NCBI RefSeq assembly: GCF_002238045.1
Contig: NZ_NBYO01000002.1
Coordinates: forward strand, 1-64,000
Direction of reading: 5' to 3'
Source: Notoacmeibacter marinus
GTDB taxonomy: Bacteria; Pseudomonadota; Alphaproteobacteria; Rhizobiales; Rhizobiaceae
DNA length: 64,000 nucleotides
The position numbers were made by a program, and so were the translations under genes. Each line of letters starts with the position of its first letter. Within the stretch, counting starts at the first letter, position 1. Below the pieces are notes generated by a model, which did not search any database, had not been told where the DNA came from, and worked only from the letters and a program-made list of their open reading frames with translations. Below are positions 1-8,401 of this stretch, piece by piece.

Positions 1-23
1 GCGGCCTCGCCAGCGATGAGCGG

Positions 24-53
24 CTTATACGCACCACCCCACCAAACCGTCAA
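24..53 (-). promoter_or_regulatory. Strong leftward promoter at the window edge, possibly of an rRNA operon
   Basis: On the minus strand a -35 box TTGACG (48-53) and a -10 box TATAAG (24-29) are separated by 18 bases. An A/T-rich stretch (about 54-75) lies just upstream like an UP element. It reads out of the window to the left. The strength and the GC-rich downstream bases resemble rhizobial rRNA promoters, but the driven gene is outside the window, so that identity is inference. Confidence 0.5.
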
Positions 54-146
54 CACCAAAATCAAAGAAAAATGGATGAGGTGGAAAAAATCGTAAATCG
101 CTGGATTTTCGTCGCTTTTTCCGTTGCGGAAAGCAGAGCCGCTCGC

Positions 147-638
147 TCAGAGGCTGTAACCGGCCTCTATTTCCGACGCTTCGCCGATGCGGCGAACGGC
201 GCCGCGTGTAATCAGCACATGAAACGGCATGACCGCTGCCAGATACGCTCGCCCGAGGACGTTATGGGGGCGAACCCAGGTGGACATCAGCATGTCCGTG
301 CCTTCTCGGTAGAAGGTGATCCGGAAATCGAGATGCCGATCGTCGAAGCCGAGGACCAGTTCATTGTCCCGCTCATAACGCACCGGGAACATGCCGAAGC
401 GGTCCGCCGGGTTGCCGTGCTCGATATCCGTCTTCAGACCGAATGGCCTGACGAGCGCATTGCGAAGATGGAGAAGCGCCCTCGCCCATGCCGGAACCGC
501 AAAGCCGATAGCGGCAGCCTGCCGAACACTGAGTTGCGAACGAACGCGATAGGCGTCGATGAAGTCGGTGCTTTTCAGACGCGGTTGTATGTGAGCGGCC
601 TCGGGAAGTTGCGTGCGAGATATTCTCGAGTGGCTCAT
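147..638 (-). CDS. DUF2867 domain-containing protein
   Basis: A 163-residue protein matching the DUF2867 family, whose biochemical role is not known. The family signature is the C-terminal part: a hydrophobic beta-rich core (LVLGFDDRHLDFRITF), then a helix of the type YLAAVMPFHVLITRGAVRRI. No signal peptide or metal motif is visible. The frame is open further upstream to 716, but the ATG at 638 starts close to where family resemblance begins, so I prefer it; no strong Shine-Dalgarno sequence supports either choice. It sits between a leftward promoter at the window edge and tRNA-Leu. It could help respond to envelope or fatty-acid state, but that is not shown here. Confidence 0.7.
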   Translation of the reverse strand: MSHSRISRTQLPEAAHIQPRLKSTDFIDAYRVRSQLSVRQAAAIGFAVPAWARALLHLRNALVRPFGLKTDIEHGNPADRFGMFPVRYERDNELVLGFDDRHLDFRITFYREGTDMLMSTWVRPHNVLGRAYLAAVMPFHVLITRGAVRRIGEASEIEAGYSL

Positions 639-784
639 TACGGCGGGACCGGGTGTCGTTGCGGTATCGACAGAAAAGCGCGCTGAAAAGAAAACCGCAA
701 CCCGATGACGCGTCATTCGGCATTTAGCGCGAACGAGCGCGCATGCAGGCCAGCCGGAACCAAGGAGATGAGAAGGAGAAGAAG

Positions 785-869
785 TGGTGCGGTCGAGAAG
801 ACTCGAACTTCCACGGGTTGCCCCACAGCGACCTCAACGCTGCGCGTCTACCAATTCCGCCACGACCGC
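785..869 (-). tRNA. tRNA-Leu (anticodon GAG)
   Basis: The minus strand folds as an 85-nt class II tRNA. The acceptor stem pairs GCGGTCG with CGACCGC, the anticodon loop TTGAGGT has the anticodon GAG at 835-833, there is a long variable arm (TGTGGGGCAACCCGTG), the T-arm contains GTTCGAGTC, and the CCA end is encoded at 785-787. The GAG anticodon reads CTC/CTT leucine codons. Confidence 0.97.
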
Positions 870-905
870 ACTTGCCCGACCAACCCTTGCGGCCCGGCAG
901 GCGGC

Positions 906-934
906 GATGTAGCAAACTCATATCGACCACACAA
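906..934 (-). promoter_or_regulatory. Candidate promoter of tRNA-Leu
   Basis: On the minus strand TTGTGT (929-934) and TACATC (906-911) are spaced 17 bases apart, about 37 bases upstream of the mature tRNA 5' end. Placement fits a tRNA promoter; the match to consensus is moderate. Confidence 0.4.
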
Positions 935-1007
935 GCCTGTCGGACGCGCTTTTTCGCGGGCTTCGGTTTGCAGAAGATCAACATCTTATACTTTGCCGGA
1001 CAACGAT

Positions 1008-1772
1008 ATGAGACGCGACGAGATCACGGTCGATTTCCGGCCCCGGCAATCTGCCGACCCCATAGCCTGGCGCACCCAGCCCGGGCTGACCGACTATGAC
1101 GTCGCCGTCGCCCGAATGGAGGCACTCGCCTCCGACATTGCCGAAGGCCGGGCCGCCGAGGAAATCTGGCTTGTCGAACACCCGCCTCTGTTCACCGCCG
1201 GAACGAGCGCCAGAAACGAGGACCTGATCTGGGCCGACCGTTTTCCGGTCTATCCATCTGCGCGCGGCGGCCAGTACACCTATCATGGACCGGGACAGCG
1301 CGTTGCCTATGTCATGCTCGACCTGAAACGCCGGCGCGCGGACGTTCGCGCTTTCGTTGCAGCGCTGGAGCAGTGGATAATCGCGACCCTGGCCGAGTTC
1401 GGCCTTCGGGGTGAGCGACGGGACGACCGGGTCGGCGTGTGGATCGTGCGGCCGGATAAGCCGCCTATGGCTGCCGGCGCACCGGCGGAAGACAAAATCG
1501 CCGCCATTGGAATTCGCCTGCGGAAATGGGTCTCGTTTCATGGCATTGCCATCAATGTCGAACCGGACCTGACACATTATGCGGGGATCAACCCTTGCGG
1601 CATCCAGGAGCACGGCGTCACCAGCCTGGTCGATCTGGGCCTGCCGGTCACAATGCCCGATCTCGATCGGGCACTTGAAGCAACCTGTGGTGAACTGTTC
1701 GGACCGATAACGCATGTAGCGCCCTGCCCTGTCGAAGAAGGGATGCAGAGAGACCGGAACGTGGACGCATGA
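1008..1772 (+). CDS. lipB: Octanoyltransferase LipB
   Basis: A 254-residue lipoyl(octanoyl) transferase. It moves the octanoyl group from acyl carrier protein to the lipoyl domains of 2-oxoacid dehydrogenases and the glycine cleavage H protein, the first step of lipoate synthesis in the cytoplasm. The substrate-binding motif [11 protein letters not shown] is at residues 87-97. The catalytic Lys and Cys correspond to K163 ([10 protein letters not shown]) and C197 (INPCGIQ). The frame is open upstream to 705, but that part overlaps tRNA-Leu on the other strand and has no family similarity; the ATG at 1008 begins the conserved protein. The stop codon overlaps the start of the next gene by four bases (ATGA), so translation is probably coupled. 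Confidence 0.95.
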   Translation: MRRDEITVDFRPRQSADPIAWRTQPGLTDYDVAVARMEALASDIAEGRAAEEIWLVEHPPLFTAGTSARNEDLIWADRFPVYPSARGGQYTYHGPGQRVAYVMLDLKRRRADVRAFVAALEQWIIATLAEFGLRGERRDDRVGVWIVRPDKPPMAAGAPAEDKIAAIGIRLRKWVSFHGIAINVEPDLTHYAGINPCGIQEHGVTSLVDLGLPVTMPDLDRALEATCGELFGPITHVAPCPVEEGMQRDRNVDA

Positions 1773-2227
1773 CAACGCCGACGATCTGGGTCGATGCCGA
1801 TGCGTGTCCGGTCCGCGGCGAGATCGAACGGGTTGCGGAGCGTTATGCGCTGAGGGTGATCTATGTGGCGGCTTCGGGCCTTCGACCGTCGCGCTACGAA
1901 TTTGCGTCGATCAAGCTGGTCGGCGGCGGGTTCGACGAGGCCGACGATCACATTGCCGAACATATTGCGGCCAACGATCTTTGCATCACGGCGGACATGC
2001 CACTCGCGGCGCGATGCGTGGAGCGCGATGCTCTGGCTCTGACACCGAAAGGCCGCCTGCTTGATGCGGCAAATGTGGGCGGCGCGCTGGCGGCGCGCAA
2101 CCTTGGTCAGCACCTTCGCGAGGCCAATCAGGCCCAGACATACAATGCCCCGTTCGGCAAGGCCGACCGGTCGCGATTTCTGCAGGTGCTGGACCGCGCG
2201 ATACGACGGCTCCAGTCGTCATCGTAA
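1769..2227 (+). CDS. YaiI/YqxD (UPF0178) family protein
   Basis: A 152-residue member of the UPF0178 (YaiI/YqxD) family, which has a PIN-like fold and no agreed function. The hallmark [14 protein letters not shown] lies at residues 6-19, and the second acidic/Thr motif [14 protein letters not shown] is near residues 70-83. The length is normal for the family (about 150). It overlaps the lipB stop by four bases and is probably expressed with it. A nuclease-like role is suggested only by the acidic PIN-like motifs. Confidence 0.85.
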   Translation: MTTPTIWVDADACPVRGEIERVAERYALRVIYVAASGLRPSRYEFASIKLVGGGFDEADDHIAEHIAANDLCITADMPLAARCVERDALALTPKGRLLDAANVGGALAARNLGQHLREANQAQTYNAPFGKADRSRFLQVLDRAIRRLQSSS

Positions 2228-2367
2228 GGACGCGCTACGAACGATCTACGGGCCAAATGCAGAAAATCCCGGTATTGTGCGGTTTTCCGTGTATAAGCCG
2301 TGAACAATGACGGAACGCGCTCGCATCGGACGAATCGGAATGCGAGACTTTTGGTGATTCGAGGACC

Positions 2368-4458
2368 ATGTCGGAACGGAAACAAGCCATGGAAGGCGCT
2401 AAAGACCTTTTCAGCGGTGGGAGCGCCAGCGCCCAGGAACGCCGGTCGCAGGCGATCCGGGTTCCGAAGCAGGACAACGCGCCCCAGAAACCGGCAAAGG
2501 CGCCGATCGTTCCGTCCGATGGAGTCGAGGGCTATTCCGCCGCCGATATCGATGTATTGGAAGGCCTGGAGCCGGTTCGCCGCCGTCCCGGCATGTATAT
2601 TGGCGGCACGGACGCAAAAGCCCTCCATCATCTCTTCGCAGAAGTCATCGACAACTCCATGGACGAGGCCGTTGCCGGCCACGCCAGTTGGATCGAAGTG
2701 GAACTGGAAACGTCGGGCCACCTGAACGTGACCGACAATGGTCGCGGCATTCCGGTGGATCCGCATCCAAAATTCCCGGATAAGAGCGCCCTCGAAGTCA
2801 TCATGACGACGCTACATGCGGGCGGCAAGTTCGACAGCAAGGTCTACGAGACGTCCGGCGGGCTCCATGGCGTCGGTATCAGCGTAGTGAACGCTCTTTC
2901 CGACGATTTGACCGTCGAGATCGCACGGGGACGCCGCCTTTACCGCCAGCACTACTCCAAGGGTCTGCCGCAAGGCGGAATAGAGGATCTCGGTCCGGTT
3001 CAAAACCGGAGGGGTACGAGGCAGCGCTTTCACCCCGATCCGGAAATCTTCGGCAAGACCGCCCGCTTCGATCCCGATCGGCTGTACCGCATGGCGCGCT
3101 CCAAGGCCTATCTGTTCGGCGGCGTGGAGATTCGCTGGAAGTGCGATCCTGAACTTCTGGATGAGAAGAGCCTCGCAAGTGAAGCGGAGAGTTTTCATTT
3201 TCCGAATGGATTGAAGGATTACCTAGCCGCATCGATTGGCAAGGACCGGCAGATCACGACCGAAATCTTCGCCGGTCTGAGCGAAAAGAAGAGCGGCCAT
3301 GGACGTGTCGAATGGGCCGTGACATGGCACGGCGGCGATGGCTTTTTGCAATCCTACTGCAACACTGTTCCGACAGCCGAAGGCGGCACGCACGAAGCGG
3401 GCATGCGCGCGGCTTTGTCCAAAGGTCTTCGCGCCTATGCGGAACTGACCGGCAACAAGCGGGCGGCCATCGTCACCAATGACGACGTGATGCTGAGCGC
3501 TGCCGGCATGTTATCCGTCTTTATCCGTGAACCGGAGTTCGTCGGCCAGACAAAGGATCGCCTGTCGACCGTCGAAGCCAGCCGAATCGTGGAAAACGCG
3601 GTTCGTGACGCTTTCGATCATTGGCTCACGGCATCGCCGGCACAGGCCGACCGCCTGCTCGAATGGGTGATCGACCGCGCCGAAGAGCGGCTACGGCGGA
3701 AGAAAGAGCGGGAAGTCAGCCGCAAGAGCGCGGTGCGTAAGTTGCGCCTGCCCGGAAAACTCGCCGATTGTTCGCAGAACGCGGCGGCGGGCGCGGAACT
3801 CTTCATCGTCGAGGGCGACAGCGCCGGCGGCTCCGCCAAGCAAGCCCGTAACCGCACCAACCAGGCAATTTTGCCCTTGCGGGGTAAAATCTTGAACGTC
3901 GCCTCCGCCGGACGCGACAAGACCACGAACAGCCAGCTCATTCAGGATCTGATTCTGGCGCTGGGCTGCGGTACAGGTGCAAAATACCGCGATGACGATC
4001 TACGCTACGAACGGATCATCATCATGACCGACGCGGATGTCGATGGCGCGCATATTGCATCGCTTCTGATCACCTTCTTCTATCAGGAAATGCCCGACCT
4101 CATCCGCAACGGACATCTTTACCTCGCAGTACCGCCGCTCTATCGCCTGAGCCAAGGCAGCAAGACCTTCTATGCCCGCGACGATGCGCATCGGGCCGAA
4201 CTGATGGAGACGGTCTTCAAAGGTCGCGGCAAGATTGACGTCGGCCGCTTCAAGGGTCTTGGCGAAATGATGCCCAATCAGTTGAAGGAAACGACGATGA
4301 ACCCGGCGACGCGGACATTGCTGCGTGTCGCGATCGAGTCGGAAGCGGACGCCACCCGTTCCACCGTCGATGCGCTGATGGGAACGAAACCAGAGGCGCG
4401 GTTCCGGTTCATTCAGGACAACGCTGCCTTCGCGTCCGAAGAAATGCTGGACGTTTGA
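2368..4458 (+). CDS. parE: DNA topoisomerase IV subunit B
   Basis: A 696-residue type IIA topoisomerase ATPase subunit that pairs with ParC to decatenate replicated chromosomes. The GHKL ATPase motifs are visible: EVIDNSMDEA near residue 92, DNGRGIPV, and GGLHGVG. The TOPRIM metal sites are EGDSAGG (E482) and DADVDG (D555, D557, D559). ParE is preferred to GyrB because the protein is about 700 residues rather than 800, lacks the usual rhizobial GyrB length, and ends soon after the KGLGEM motif. About 45 residues precede the conserved domain, as is common in alphaproteobacterial ParE. It converges on eipB with no clear terminator between. Confidence 0.93.
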   Translation: MSERKQAMEGAKDLFSGGSASAQERRSQAIRVPKQDNAPQKPAKAPIVPSDGVEGYSAADIDVLEGLEPVRRRPGMYIGGTDAKALHHLFAEVIDNSMDEAVAGHASWIEVELETSGHLNVTDNGRGIPVDPHPKFPDKSALEVIMTTLHAGGKFDSKVYETSGGLHGVGISVVNALSDDLTVEIARGRRLYRQHYSKGLPQGGIEDLGPVQNRRGTRQRFHPDPEIFGKTARFDPDRLYRMARSKAYLFGGVEIRWKCDPELLDEKSLASEAESFHFPNGLKDYLAASIGKDRQITTEIFAGLSEKKSGHGRVEWAVTWHGGDGFLQSYCNTVPTAEGGTHEAGMRAALSKGLRAYAELTGNKRAAIVTNDDVMLSAAGMLSVFIREPEFVGQTKDRLSTVEASRIVENAVRDAFDHWLTASPAQADRLLEWVIDRAEERLRRKKEREVSRKSAVRKLRLPGKLADCSQNAAAGAELFIVEGDSAGGSAKQARNRTNQAILPLRGKILNVASAGRDKTTNSQLIQDLILALGCGTGAKYRDDDLRYERIIIMTDADVDGAHIASLLITFFYQEMPDLIRNGHLYLAVPPLYRLSQGSKTFYARDDAHRAELMETVFKGRGKIDVGRFKGLGEMMPNQLKETTMNPATRTLLRVAIESEADATRSTVDALMGTKPEARFRFIQDNAAFASEEMLDV

Positions 4459-4500
4459 CGGCAGTCGAAGTCTTGCGGTCCGCCCCCGATCGGATGGTCG

Positions 4501-5322
4501 TCACTTTTCGCAGGGCGGAGCTGTAAGCGGCTCCAGTTCCACCAGTTTCTGATGGATGGTGAAATCACCGTAATCCATGCGGAAATCGCGGGTGATACCG
4601 TTGTCGTAGAGATCGAAAGACAGGCGAAAAACCGGCTCGTCCTCGCCCCCAGTCGGCACGGCAACATCGTAATAAGACATCGAAACCGGCCAGTAGGGCC
4701 GGTTCGCCAACTCCCCAAGGGGGGTGGCGGAGTCGTTTTCCTCGCCTGCTTTTTCAGGCTCGCCGATTACGACATTGGTCAGAAGGACCTTGTCGCCATT
4801 CTCCGTGCCGTCGAAGACCTTGGTTGCGTAGATGCGCTCGCCATCGGCCGCCCGCCGCAATAGATCCTGCAAATGGGCGACCGGAAAAAGCGCATCCGGC
4901 AGTTCGATGGTTTTGCGATCGGGCAGAGAAAGGATCACTTCCAACATTTCGCCATTCGAGTGATATTCCGCCTCCCCCTTCACCTCCTTGTCGAGCCGAT
5001 TGTCGGTAAAGGACTGCGTGGCGAACGAGAAACTGCCGCTCTCAGTCTTTTCCAAAGTCGTGACGCGCTGGTCTATGACCTGCTGACCGGCCTCGCTACG
5101 AAACGAGGCGACCGAGCGGAAGCGGACGGCATAACCTTTGCAATCATTACCGAGGAACTCGTAGACCATGCGGCCATCCACTCCCGTCAGGCCGGAGCGC
5201 TCGCTCGCTTCGAGCAGTTCCATGTCGTAGACGGCCCTGTGAGAGGCCAGTTCCGCCGCATCCGATATGACCGGTGCGATCGATCCCACGAGGGCAAGAG
5301 CGATGGCGCGGTTGAGAATCAT
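4501..5322 (-). CDS. eipB: EipB-like periplasmic protein (DUF1849)
   Basis: A 273-residue exported protein of the DUF1849 family. In Brucella the family member EipB is a periplasmic beta-spiral protein needed for cell-envelope integrity. A cleavable signal peptide covers about residues 1-22 and ends ISDAAEL. The two conserved cysteines expected to form a disulfide are present as C61 (NDCKGY) and C271 near the C-terminus (PPCEK). The gene stands alone and diverges from the RidA-like gene across a 65-base gap. The symbol is given by family resemblance. Confidence 0.85.
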   Translation of the reverse strand: MILNRAIALALVGSIAPVISDAAELASHRAVYDMELLEASERSGLTGVDGRMVYEFLGNDCKGYAVRFRSVASFRSEAGQQVIDQRVTTLEKTESGSFSFATQSFTDNRLDKEVKGEAEYHSNGEMLEVILSLPDRKTIELPDALFPVAHLQDLLRRAADGERIYATKVFDGTENGDKVLLTNVVIGEPEKAGEENDSATPLGELANRPYWPVSMSYYDVAVPTGGEDEPVFRLSFDLYDNGITRDFRMDYGDFTIHQKLVELEPLTAPPCEK

Positions 5323-5387
5323 GGTCGGCGGTCCTTTTCTACCCTATAGCTGGCCCTAGGCTCGCTTTGAACCGAAATTGAGGAACC

Positions 5388-5864
5388 ATGACCAACCAGA
5401 TCGAATCACGCCTGGCTGACGCCGGGGTCGAACTTCCCGTACCCGGTGCTCCGGTCGCCAATTATCTTGCTGCCGTTCGTACGGGCGATACGCTTTACAT
5501 CTCCGGTCAGCTACCCATGCAGGACGGCAAGGTTGCGGAGACAGGTCTGCTGACCGGCGATGGCGATGTCGAGCGCGGCAAGCGCGCCGCGCGCTATTGT
5601 GCTGTCAACATTCTAGCCCAGGCCAAAGCGGCGCTTGGAGGGTTCGACGAGATCGAACGTCTTTTGAAGATCGGCGTGTTCGTTGCCTCGTCGCCCGATT
5701 TCACCAGCCAGCATCTGGTGGCGAACGGCGCGTCGGACTTTCTTGTCGAGATGCTCGGCGAAACAATCGGCAAACATGCCCGCGCGGCGGTCGGCGTACC
5801 GGCCCTGCCCCTTGGCGCCGCCGTCGAGATCGATGCCATTTTCGCGCTCAAGAACGATCGCTGA
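5388..5864 (+). CDS. RidA family protein
   Basis: A 158-residue protein of the YjgF/YER057c/UK114 (RidA) family. True RidA hydrolyses reactive enamine/imine intermediates such as 2-aminoacrylate. The family fold is seen in LYISGQLP near residues 36-43 and in the C-terminal strand AAVGVPALPLGAAVEIDAIFAL. The arginine that binds the substrate carboxylate in RidA has a plausible equivalent in KHARAAVGV. At 158 residues it is longer than archetypal RidA (about 128), so it belongs to one of the less characterised subgroups. The start has a GAGGAA ribosome-binding site eight bases upstream. The GDPD gene follows after three bases. Confidence 0.85.
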   Translation: MTNQIESRLADAGVELPVPGAPVANYLAAVRTGDTLYISGQLPMQDGKVAETGLLTGDGDVERGKRAARYCAVNILAQAKAALGGFDEIERLLKIGVFVASSPDFTSQHLVANGASDFLVEMLGETIGKHARAAVGVPALPLGAAVEIDAIFALKNDR

Positions 5865-5867
5865 TCG

Positions 5868-6575
5868 GTGCCGCCGCGCTCTGAGTTCATTGTTGAGCGG
5901 CCCATCGCTCATCGTGGTCTGCACGATCGCGAAGCCGGACGACCGGAAAATACGCTCGGCGCAGCGAAGGCTGCGCTCGACGCGGGTTACGCGATCGAGT
6001 GCGATGTGCGGTTATCGGCCGATGGCGAAGCCATGGTCTTCCACGACGAAAAGCTGGAGCGTTTGACCGGGCAGGTCGGGGATTTTGCCAACCTCGCCAT
6101 GCGCGAAGCGCATGCGCTATCAGTCCATGATTCGGACGAACGGATTCCGACTCTGGTCGATTTCATCGCCCTTATCGACGGGAAGGTTCCGCTTGTGATC
6201 GAACTGAAAGGCGATGGCGGCGGCGCGGACCATCTAGCGCTAGCCGTTGCGAAGGTCTTGGATGCTTCTGCGCTGAACATCGCCGTGATGAGCTTTTCGC
6301 ACCGGCAGATTGGTCAGTTGCGAAAGCTTCTACCAGATCGTCCCGTCGGTTTGGTCGCGACCGGATGCGCACCCAGAGACCTGGACGAGCACCGGCAGAT
6401 GATCGATATCGTCGATTTCGTTTCATTTAATGTCGATGAACTCGACAATGCCTTCTGCGCCGAAACGCGCGAGCGAGAACTTCCGCTGATCTGCTGGACG
6501 GTTCGATCGCCCGAACAGGCCGAACGGGCCTATCGCCAGTGCGATCAGATCACTTTTGAAGGGTTCCACCCCTGA
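5868..6575 (+). CDS. Glycerophosphodiester phosphodiesterase
   Basis: A 235-residue GDPD-family enzyme with a TIM-barrel fold that hydrolyses glycerophosphodiesters to glycerol-3-phosphate and an alcohol. The metal and catalytic residues are H15-R16 (AHRG), E27-N28 (RPENT), E44 and D46 (IECDV) and H59-D60 (VFHDE). There is no signal peptide, so it should act in the cytoplasm. The start is GTG at 5868, three bases after the RidA-like stop, which suggests coupled translation. Overall length is typical for bacterial UgpQ-like enzymes. Confidence 0.9.
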   Translation: MPPRSEFIVERPIAHRGLHDREAGRPENTLGAAKAALDAGYAIECDVRLSADGEAMVFHDEKLERLTGQVGDFANLAMREAHALSVHDSDERIPTLVDFIALIDGKVPLVIELKGDGGGADHLALAVAKVLDASALNIAVMSFSHRQIGQLRKLLPDRPVGLVATGCAPRDLDEHRQMIDIVDFVSFNVDELDNAFCAETRERELPLICWTVRSPEQAERAYRQCDQITFEGFHP

Positions 6576-6606
6576 CGATCCCGGACCATGACCCCATATT
6601 TGCGGC

Positions 6607-7830
6607 ATGAGGGACAATCCACCGACAAAGAAGAAGGAGGAGACTGGTGCGGCCACGCTCCGGCTGGTCGAAGGCATGGCAGCCTTCACCGAGGGGGAAT
6701 GGGCCAACCTCACCGGCACCCGCCGGGGCGAATCGGACTACAACCCCTTCTCTTCTCACGCCTTTCTATCGTCGCTGGAAGATAGCGGCTGCGTCAACGG
6801 CAACACGGGATGGCTGCCACGTCATCTTCGGCTGGAGACCGCCGATGGCGCTCTGCTCGGCGCGGTGCCGACCTATGTGAAAGGTCACAGCCAAGGCGAA
6901 TATGTCTTCGACCATGGATGGGCCGATGCTTTGGAACGCGCCGGCGGCCGTTATTATCCCAAGCTTCAAAGCTGCTATCCATTCACGCCCGCAACCGGCC
7001 CTCGTCTGCTGACGAAGCGAACGACGCCTGAAATTCGACCGCTTCTCGCGCAGGGACTGCGTTCCGCCTGCGATCAAATCGGCTTGTCCTCGGCGCATGT
7101 CACGTTTCTGGAGGCTGGCGATCAGGCTCAGCTTGTGGAAGCGGGATTTCTCGAACGGGAGGATATCCAGTTTCATTTTCCCAATCGCGGCTATGAGACC
7201 TACGATGACTTTCTGGCGACACTGGTCTCGCGCAAGCGCAAGGCGCTGCGCCGCGAACGGCGCGAGGCGCTAGCGAACGGCATAGAGATCGAATGGTTGA
7301 CCGGCACCGATCTGACGGAAGAGGTCTGGGACGATTTTCACGCTTTCTATATGGATACCGGCAGTCGCAAATGGGGCCAGCCCTATCTGAACCGCGCCTT
7401 CTGGTCGCTGATCGGCGAGCGGATGAGCGATGATATACTGCTTGTCGTCGCGCGGCGGGACGGCAGGCGAATCGCCGGCGCGATCAATTTCATCGGTTCT
7501 GACACGCTGTTCGGCCGTCACTGGGGCTGCGTGGAAGATCACCCCTTCCTGCATTTCGAACTCTGCTACCACCAGGCCATCGATTACGCGATTCAACATG
7601 GCCTGAAGACCGTGGAGGCGGGTGCACAGGGCGAACACAAATTGCAGCGCGGCTACATGCCCGTCCTTACCCGCTCAGCGCATTATCTGCGGCATGAGGG
7701 TCTGCGCCAGGCCGTCGCCGGTTTTCTGGAGGCCGAACGGCAGGACGAAGCGGCGATCGCCGCGTTATTGGCGCAGCATTCCCCTTATAGAGAAGATGCG
7801 GCACCGGGCCGGCTTGCGCCAGATCTATAA
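6607..7830 (+). CDS. FemAB-like GNAT family N-acetyltransferase (COG3146)
   Basis: A 407-residue protein of the COG3146 / FemAB_like family, annotated elsewhere as a peptidoglycan biosynthesis or recognition protein without proven substrate. Recognisable segments are the N-terminal YNPFSSHAFLSSLE, the central KRKALRRERREAL, and FLHFELCYHQAIDYAIQHGLKTVEAGAQGEH near residues 316-346. It has a tandem GNAT-fold organisation and no signal peptide. It lies 31 bases after the GDPD gene and 50 before the HIT gene, on the same strand, so these four genes may be co-transcribed. Confidence 0.82.
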   Translation: MRDNPPTKKKEETGAATLRLVEGMAAFTEGEWANLTGTRRGESDYNPFSSHAFLSSLEDSGCVNGNTGWLPRHLRLETADGALLGAVPTYVKGHSQGEYVFDHGWADALERAGGRYYPKLQSCYPFTPATGPRLLTKRTTPEIRPLLAQGLRSACDQIGLSSAHVTFLEAGDQAQLVEAGFLEREDIQFHFPNRGYETYDDFLATLVSRKRKALRRERREALANGIEIEWLTGTDLTEEVWDDFHAFYMDTGSRKWGQPYLNRAFWSLIGERMSDDILLVVARRDGRRIAGAINFIGSDTLFGRHWGCVEDHPFLHFELCYHQAIDYAIQHGLKTVEAGAQGEHKLQRGYMPVLTRSAHYLRHEGLRQAVAGFLEAERQDEAAIAALLAQHSPYREDAAPGRLAPDL

Positions 7831-7880
7831 AGACGCGTATCGCGTTAGATAAACGCTTTACAGAATGAAGGAAGTCCGCC

Positions 7881-8321
7881 GTGCCCGATACCACCCACGC
7901 CTATGATGACAGCAACATCTTCGCACGGATTCTGCGCGGCGAACTGCCAGCCCATCGAGTTTACGAGGACGAACGCTGCATCGTCATCATGGATGTGATG
8001 CCAAGCGCCGACGGCCATTGCCTGGTCGTGCCGAAAGAACCGGCACGTAACCTGCTCGATGCGGACCCATCGGTTCTGGCGCATCTGATCGGCGTCGTGC
8101 AGAAAATGGCGCGCGCTGTAAAAACGGCGTTCGATGCCGATGGCGTCCGCATATCGCAGTTCAACGAGGAAGCGGCCGGGCAGACGGTGATGCATCTGCA
8201 CATCCACGTGATCCCGATGAAGGAAGGCGAATCCTTGCGCCGCCACGCCGGTGAAATGGCCGATGATGAGCTACTGGGGAGCCATGCAGAGCGCCTCCGC
8301 AGCGCGCTGGACCACAACTGA
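7881..8321 (+). CDS. HIT family hydrolase
   Basis: A 146-residue histidine-triad nucleotide-binding protein, likely a hydrolase of adenosine phosphoramidate or dinucleotides. The HIT signature QTVMHLHIHVIP spans residues 101-112, with H105, H107 and H109. The upstream segment SNIFARILRGELPAHRVYED is typical of the Hint/HinT branch. Genes of this type commonly sit next to clpA/clpS in rhizobia, and here the gene converges on clpA with a shared terminator between them. Confidence 0.92.
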   Translation: MPDTTHAYDDSNIFARILRGELPAHRVYEDERCIVIMDVMPSADGHCLVVPKEPARNLLDADPSVLAHLIGVVQKMARAVKTAFDADGVRISQFNEEAAGQTVMHLHIHVIPMKEGESLRRHAGEMADDELLGSHAERLRSALDHN

Positions 8322-8342
8322 CCGAGACCGGTCTTCGAAAGA

Positions 8343-8370
8343 AAAAGCCCGGCATTGCTGCCGGGCTTTT
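8343..8370. terminator. Bidirectional rho-independent terminator (HIT / clpA)
   Basis: A 12-bp perfect stem (AAAAGCCCGGCA against TGCCGGGCTTTT) with a TTGC loop. T-rich on one side and A-rich on the other, it can end both the HIT transcript and the convergent clpA transcript. Confidence 0.9.
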
Positions 8371-8401
8371 CTTGTTGGCGCCACCTTTTCGAACAAAGCG
8401 A

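Noticed and set aside
2368-4458. Calling the GHKL/TOPRIM protein GyrB
   Set aside because: Length of 696 residues and lack of the longer GyrB insert and C-terminus fit ParE better.
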